64,000 nt of DNA from Micropterus salmoides. Lineage: Eukaryota; Chordata; Actinopteri; Centrarchiformes; Centrarchidae. Shown here in pieces: positions 59,777 to 64,000 of this stretch. A program made the position numbers and the translations under genes. The stretch covers positions 22,192,269 to 22,256,268 of the forward strand of contig NW_024040817.1 of NCBI RefSeq assembly GCF_014851395.1, read 5' to 3'. The notes beneath the pieces are model-generated. The model worked only from the letters and a program-made list of their open reading frames with translations. It was not told where the DNA came from and did no database searches. Numbering within the stretch: the first letter of the stretch is position 1; every line of letters begins with the position of its first letter.

Positions 59777-62379
59777 CCACCTCCATAGCTGTGTTACATA
59801 AAATATACATACTCAGTGCACCAGAGATGTTACACTAAAGAAGTGAACCAGTATATGCCTTTTTGGAAGAGTATGTGTGTCTATGTGTGTTGCCATCCTG
59901 CCCTCCAAAGCTGTTAGTACTGATGTGTTATTGTGTTGCCTGATTATGACATTAAATGTTTATGAGCATTGATCAGCAATAGCCCCAAAGTGAGAGCCGT
60001 TTCATATCCTCATTGGCCACTGCTTAACAGCATACTGATGGATGCACAATAATCTCCAGTAGGACACAGGGAGACCTGCACATGCTGCATATAAACACAT
60101 GCACACACAAGCAAATATTCAAACACGCACACACAGGCTTATGCACACATAAAAACATGTTCTTACAGTTATGCACAAATTAGAGGAGTCATTTTAACCA
60201 TTAGATTTTTAGTTCAAACACTTGTAATAAGCTTTTTATTTGAGTTGTCATTATGGGGATAAAATCAGTGCAGGGAAAATTGCAGGGAAAAGCTGGCAGA
60301 ACACTTTAGCCTGTTCGTAAGAAAGTGTCACACAAGCCTCTGCTAGTTAGTTTAAAACATTACCTGAGTGATAGGCTTGCCATTTTCTTTGCTCATTCTG
60401 CTTCCATCTCTACTTTTGTACTCAACACTTTAAAAGTGCTGATTTGAAAGCTGGGTCAGATTGTTAGTGTAAACTGTATGTTCATTGCCAGTCACTCGAG
60501 AAATATAAAGGCAGGAAGACAATACTCTGTGACTCTGTACTTGGTGTCTGTATAGGTTAAAGTTACCTCATTAGTTTGTGGTCACACAGGAAACAGTGTT
60601 TATGTGCCCGCACATTGCAGTAACCCTATGAATAATGTCCATATTGGACCAACAGTGGGGTCTAACTCAGAATAGTGTGCCCTGTATAAGTAAGGGTGGA
60701 AAGTATGGAGGGTGGGGTGGTGGGATGGGCTTGTAGCATGTCCGACTTTTACGTGCCTGTTAAACTTTTTATTAAAGATAATTACGATCTTTTCTTAACC
60801 TTAACCAGGTGTTTTGGTCGACTAACCCTAACCATACTGTAACCACAGTTTCTTTGCCGTAACCACTCCCCTTCCATACCCTTAACCATACTGTAATACG
60901 CAGAAATATTGCAGAAAGTGAGAATTTTAATAATGTGGCCACTGTAAATAAAGTCATTGAACATATTTGTGGGTTTTGTAGAATCTTCCAAAAGCAATGT
61001 TCTTGTTTGGCAACAGCGTTTACCTGCATCCATTCTGTCAGTCTTTTATTTCTTTTCTTTACAATGATATTTCTCCTCCTGGATACATTTTTAAGTGCAT
61101 GTTCCAAGTTGAAGAGTTCTAAACTTTTGCTACACAAGACAGGACATTGACTGGAGTATGTTTAACAGCCTCTTAGAGTCATTTTAACACTAGGAGACTA
61201 TATGCAGAAAGTCAAAGAAATAGCATTCAGACAGTTTCATTTTTTGCTAGTGATAGTGGCCAGTGGTGGAATACGGCAGCAGTGGCAGCTCCCAGGTGTG
61301 GGTATGTCTAAGGCTGTGAAGCAGGGCATATAGCTAAAAAAGAGTATGCATACTCAGCAAAGTCCTTACCAGGATAAAAAGTAAAAAAAAAAAACCATAA
61401 GAAGAAATCTGTGATTCTGACTTTTTTTATTTGACTTTCAAATGTTTCAGGGGAGACTGGGAAGATAATAAAAAAAAGATTCCCAATCCAGATCCCAATC
61501 CAGAGCCTGGATTGGGATTTGCAGACATGCAATCACAGGCGCTGTAGTATTAGCAGAATGAGCTGCTGTGGGATCAAATAGCTCTAACTTAAAGGTTGCT
61601 ACCAAGCCGACCTGAACCACTGCTATATATTAGCCTATTAATGATGTGAGCATAGTGTGAAGTTAAAGCTCTAATGCCAGGTATGACATATGTAAAAACT
61701 CATGGAAGGAGACCGCGCCAGCTTTTTAAGAGAAGATTCAAAATGACTACATGCTTTCCCTGGAAAAGCTCACAGTCCTGACAGCAGGTCCAGGAAACAT
61801 CCCACACACCCTGTAACAGCAGGCAGCAGATGGAAAAGACTACGTAGAATCAAAAAATCTATTTCCAGACATATTGGAGGTCACATGTGGGAATAAGATC
61901 ACAGACTTTACTCATCATTAAAATAGTTAATCATCGATATCATTAACAATATGAAAATCTGAAACAATTGTGTTTGGCTCAAATTAGAGAGCTCATGAGA
62001 TGGACTGCCCAGAATTTCATTAATCTGTTCATCTAAATAACAAATCATCCCAAAACTTTTGAAGCCACTTTCACTTTGTCATGTGAAGGAATCTGCTTTC
62101 GGTGAGTGGAAGACTTCCCTTAAACGTGCTGATAAGAAAAAAAAATTAGGAGTTTATTTGGCTAACATACTTCTCACCTGTGCTTGATGCCTTTGATCTG
62201 TATACATGAGCTGGATTGAGAATCAAAAGCAGAACACAGCTCACCTCATCGCACCCCCTAATTTGAATATGCAATCAAACTTTTCTCTGACTTCAAGGAT
62301 TAAGAAATAAATAATTAAGTCAATCCAATTACTTAATTAATTATTTCATTAATCATGTGCTCACACATTTCCTTCCCCT
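59774..62379. other. Intergenic region, no gene recognised
   Basis: AT-rich. A short inverted repeat with 12-bp arms lies at 61492-61518 (ATCCCAATCCAG / CTGGATTGGGAT). A near-palindromic pair lies around 62304-62347. The ORF at 60772-61137 (minus) has no domain. Confidence 0.45.
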
Positions 62380-62530
62380 CCATTCGTCATGCGGCTCAAT
62401 GGCTTCATTACCGATCAATGTGGAGCCGTCCCCATCAAGAGTCGCACTGTCATCGTCAAGATTAATCAAGATGTTGCCTGCATGCAGAATGGGCCTCGGA
62501 CGGATTGCTATGGTAACCAGCATGTAACAC
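62380..62530. promoter_or_regulatory. Candidate regulatory block with X-box-like site
   Basis: A complex block containing ATTGCTATGGTAAC (62504-62517), close to the RFX-type X-box palindrome. TCGTCAAGATTAATCAAGATG lies just upstream in shortened similar form. Sequence texture contrasts with the AT-rich flanks. Function is not shown. Confidence 0.3.
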
Positions 62531-62639
62531 TGGGAGCAATCCAAAAGAGATGGCTGAACTGAAATGTGAAATGTTTGCATAAACTCTGGTGTTTAACTGG
62601 TGTTTAAATTAAACTAAATGCAAGTTTCTTTTTTCTTAT

Positions 62640-62965
62640 TCTGGTTTTGTGGGTGAATCAATTGAAAATAAGCAACCGTGGATGTGTACTAACCACATCC
62701 ACTTACTTACTTACTGTACTGAGATTTGATATTGTACATTCCACTTCTCATACATATCTATGGTATCTGAATCTCACCAACAAGCAATTTGGGATATGAG
62801 GAACTTAGGATCCTTGTTTATATTTTTGGCGGTGTTTCTATTTTGGATTTTAGATTTCTGTTTCTTAACATTTCATATTTGCACTCTGTCTGACTTTCTA
62901 CTGCAACTATTGCCCAACAATTTCCTTTAGGATGAACAAAGTTTTATCTTATCTTATCTCAGCTG
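62640..62965 (+). mobile_element. Possible LINE 3' end
   Basis: Ends CAATTTCCTTTAGGATGAAC, then AAAGTTTTATCTTATCTTAT, a pattern like fish non-LTR element tails followed by a short tandem repeat. No reverse transcriptase sequence was seen. Recognised from pattern memory only. Confidence 0.3.
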
Positions 62966-64000
62966 TCATTTCAGATCACAACACTCGCTCCTGCCCTGCA
63001 ACAACCCTTTTCCCTCCATTCACATCATCTGACCTTGCCTGCCTACCTGCTCATCTGTTTCCCCATTCCACCAGCCGAGCAGTATATATACCGCCCAATT
63101 TCCACTAATTCCCTGCCAGATTATGTATGTGCTTACGCCTTAGCTTTCCAGCCTGTTCTTCTGGCTGACTGAATTTGCCGGCATGATCCCCTGCCTGACC
63201 ATTGTCCTTCTGATTTCCTGGCTGATTCCCTTTTGGAGAAGTTTGCCTGTTATGATGTGCATGCCAGTAAACATGAGCTTTAACTGCCTTTCTTTGAGTC
63301 ATGCTTCTGGGTTCCAGCCTCTTGCTCTCTGAACCTTCATGGCTAGGTCCTTATAAAACGCCTAAAAAATAATTAATATAACCTACTGCAAATAATTTAG
63401 CAAAACATCTAATCAAGTAGAAGGTACCGGAGTGAAGGCAATTGTGTACATCACCTAATCAAGAAACACATGGGTAACGCACTGCTGAAGAAGAATACAG
63501 ATTAGTGTAATGTTAGCACACTGGAGACAGTCCTTCCAAGAAGGATGACAGCATCAGTCATTTCAGCATGTGCCCTAAAACAACATATGTTTGTCAGGTT
63601 TAGCAACCATAGTGATAAGGAGAGAGGGAGCAAAGGTGGATGTCAGGTGATGTTATTGTCATCAGATCAAACATCAGTTTTTAACATAGGAAATAGCTGT
63701 TGATAACCACAATTGCTCTATAACCTTACCCATGTCCCCTAACTTTAGCAAAGTAGTCATTTTAATCCAACAAAGTACTTATTTCTCTAAACCTCATGAG
63801 TTGTTTTTGTGCCTAAAACTAACCGAACTTTAACCATAACATTGTCATATCATAGAACTGATTTGTAACTGTTTTGGAAGGCAAATTAGTTTGTCATTAA
63901 CAATACTAGTATTTTGACGTTTAATTTGTTGGACTTGTTTTATTACATTTCCTTTACGGTTTCTATAGGTAAACATCTAGCAAATAAAGGTCAATTGGAC
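62966..64000. other. Right edge, no gene recognised
   Basis: Short ORFs only. A small repeated pattern of CTGCCTGACC/CTGGCTGA motifs lies around 63110-63240. No further features. Confidence 0.4.

Noticed and set aside
61264..61280. CAGTGGTGGAATAC as another hAT element end
   Set aside because: No matching TTCCACCACTG partner within a plausible distance.
34600..64000. skap2 or hoxa exons expected beyond snx10
   Set aside because: No SH3, PH or homeodomain coding block was recognised on either strand; small exons could still be missed by eye.
1..64000. CRISPR array, operon, phage or plasmid-type system
   Set aside because: The DNA is clearly vertebrate nuclear with spliced genes; the regular repeats present are microsatellites and short periodic arrays.

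Overview
This is eukaryotic nuclear DNA, most likely from a spiny-rayed (acanthomorph) teleost fish. The supporting signs are spliced vertebrate genes with compact introns, many CA/GT and CT microsatellites, small hAT-type elements with CAGTGGTGGAA/TTCCACCACTG ends, and tRNA-derived SINEs ending in GGCGCTAT. The species is not identifiable by eye. I found no prokaryotic, plasmid, phage or CRISPR-type system.

Three protein-coding genes sit head-to-tail on the + strand in the central 17 kb. They are nfe2l3 (CDS 17687-22293, 5 coding exons, 651 aa; an ER-anchored CNC-bZIP transcription factor), cbx3 (CDS 24966-27014, 4 coding exons after a non-coding first exon, 174 aa; heterochromatin protein HP1-gamma) and snx10 (CDS 32222-34210, 6 coding exons, 243 aa; a PX-domain endosomal sorting nexin). 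All exon junctions were joined by hand and are phase-consistent. The order nfe2l3-cbx3-snx10 matches the flank of the vertebrate HOXA cluster, except that hnrnpa2b1, which lies between NFE2L3 and CBX3 in tetrapods, is missing.

The left flank (1-17 kb) and the right flank (34.6-64 kb) contain no gene I can recognise. They hold microsatellites, transposon relics, candidate regulatory blocks, a CCAAT-box cluster without an assigned gene (about 12.3-12.5 kb), and a CpG island with a possible first exon (about 55.8-56.0 kb). The right flank lies where skap2 and hoxa would be expected and may be a regulatory desert. That is inference from synteny.

The most notable observations are: a GC-AG intron in nfe2l3 supported by reading phase; six decamers of CCAATTA type in exact 10-bp register near the left edge; a perfect 34-bp-arm inverted repeat inside an old hAT element; a high density of TAACGTTA palindromes in cbx3 intron 1; the orphan CpG island; and the missing hnrnpa2b1. 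I saw no convincing undescribed multi-gene system.
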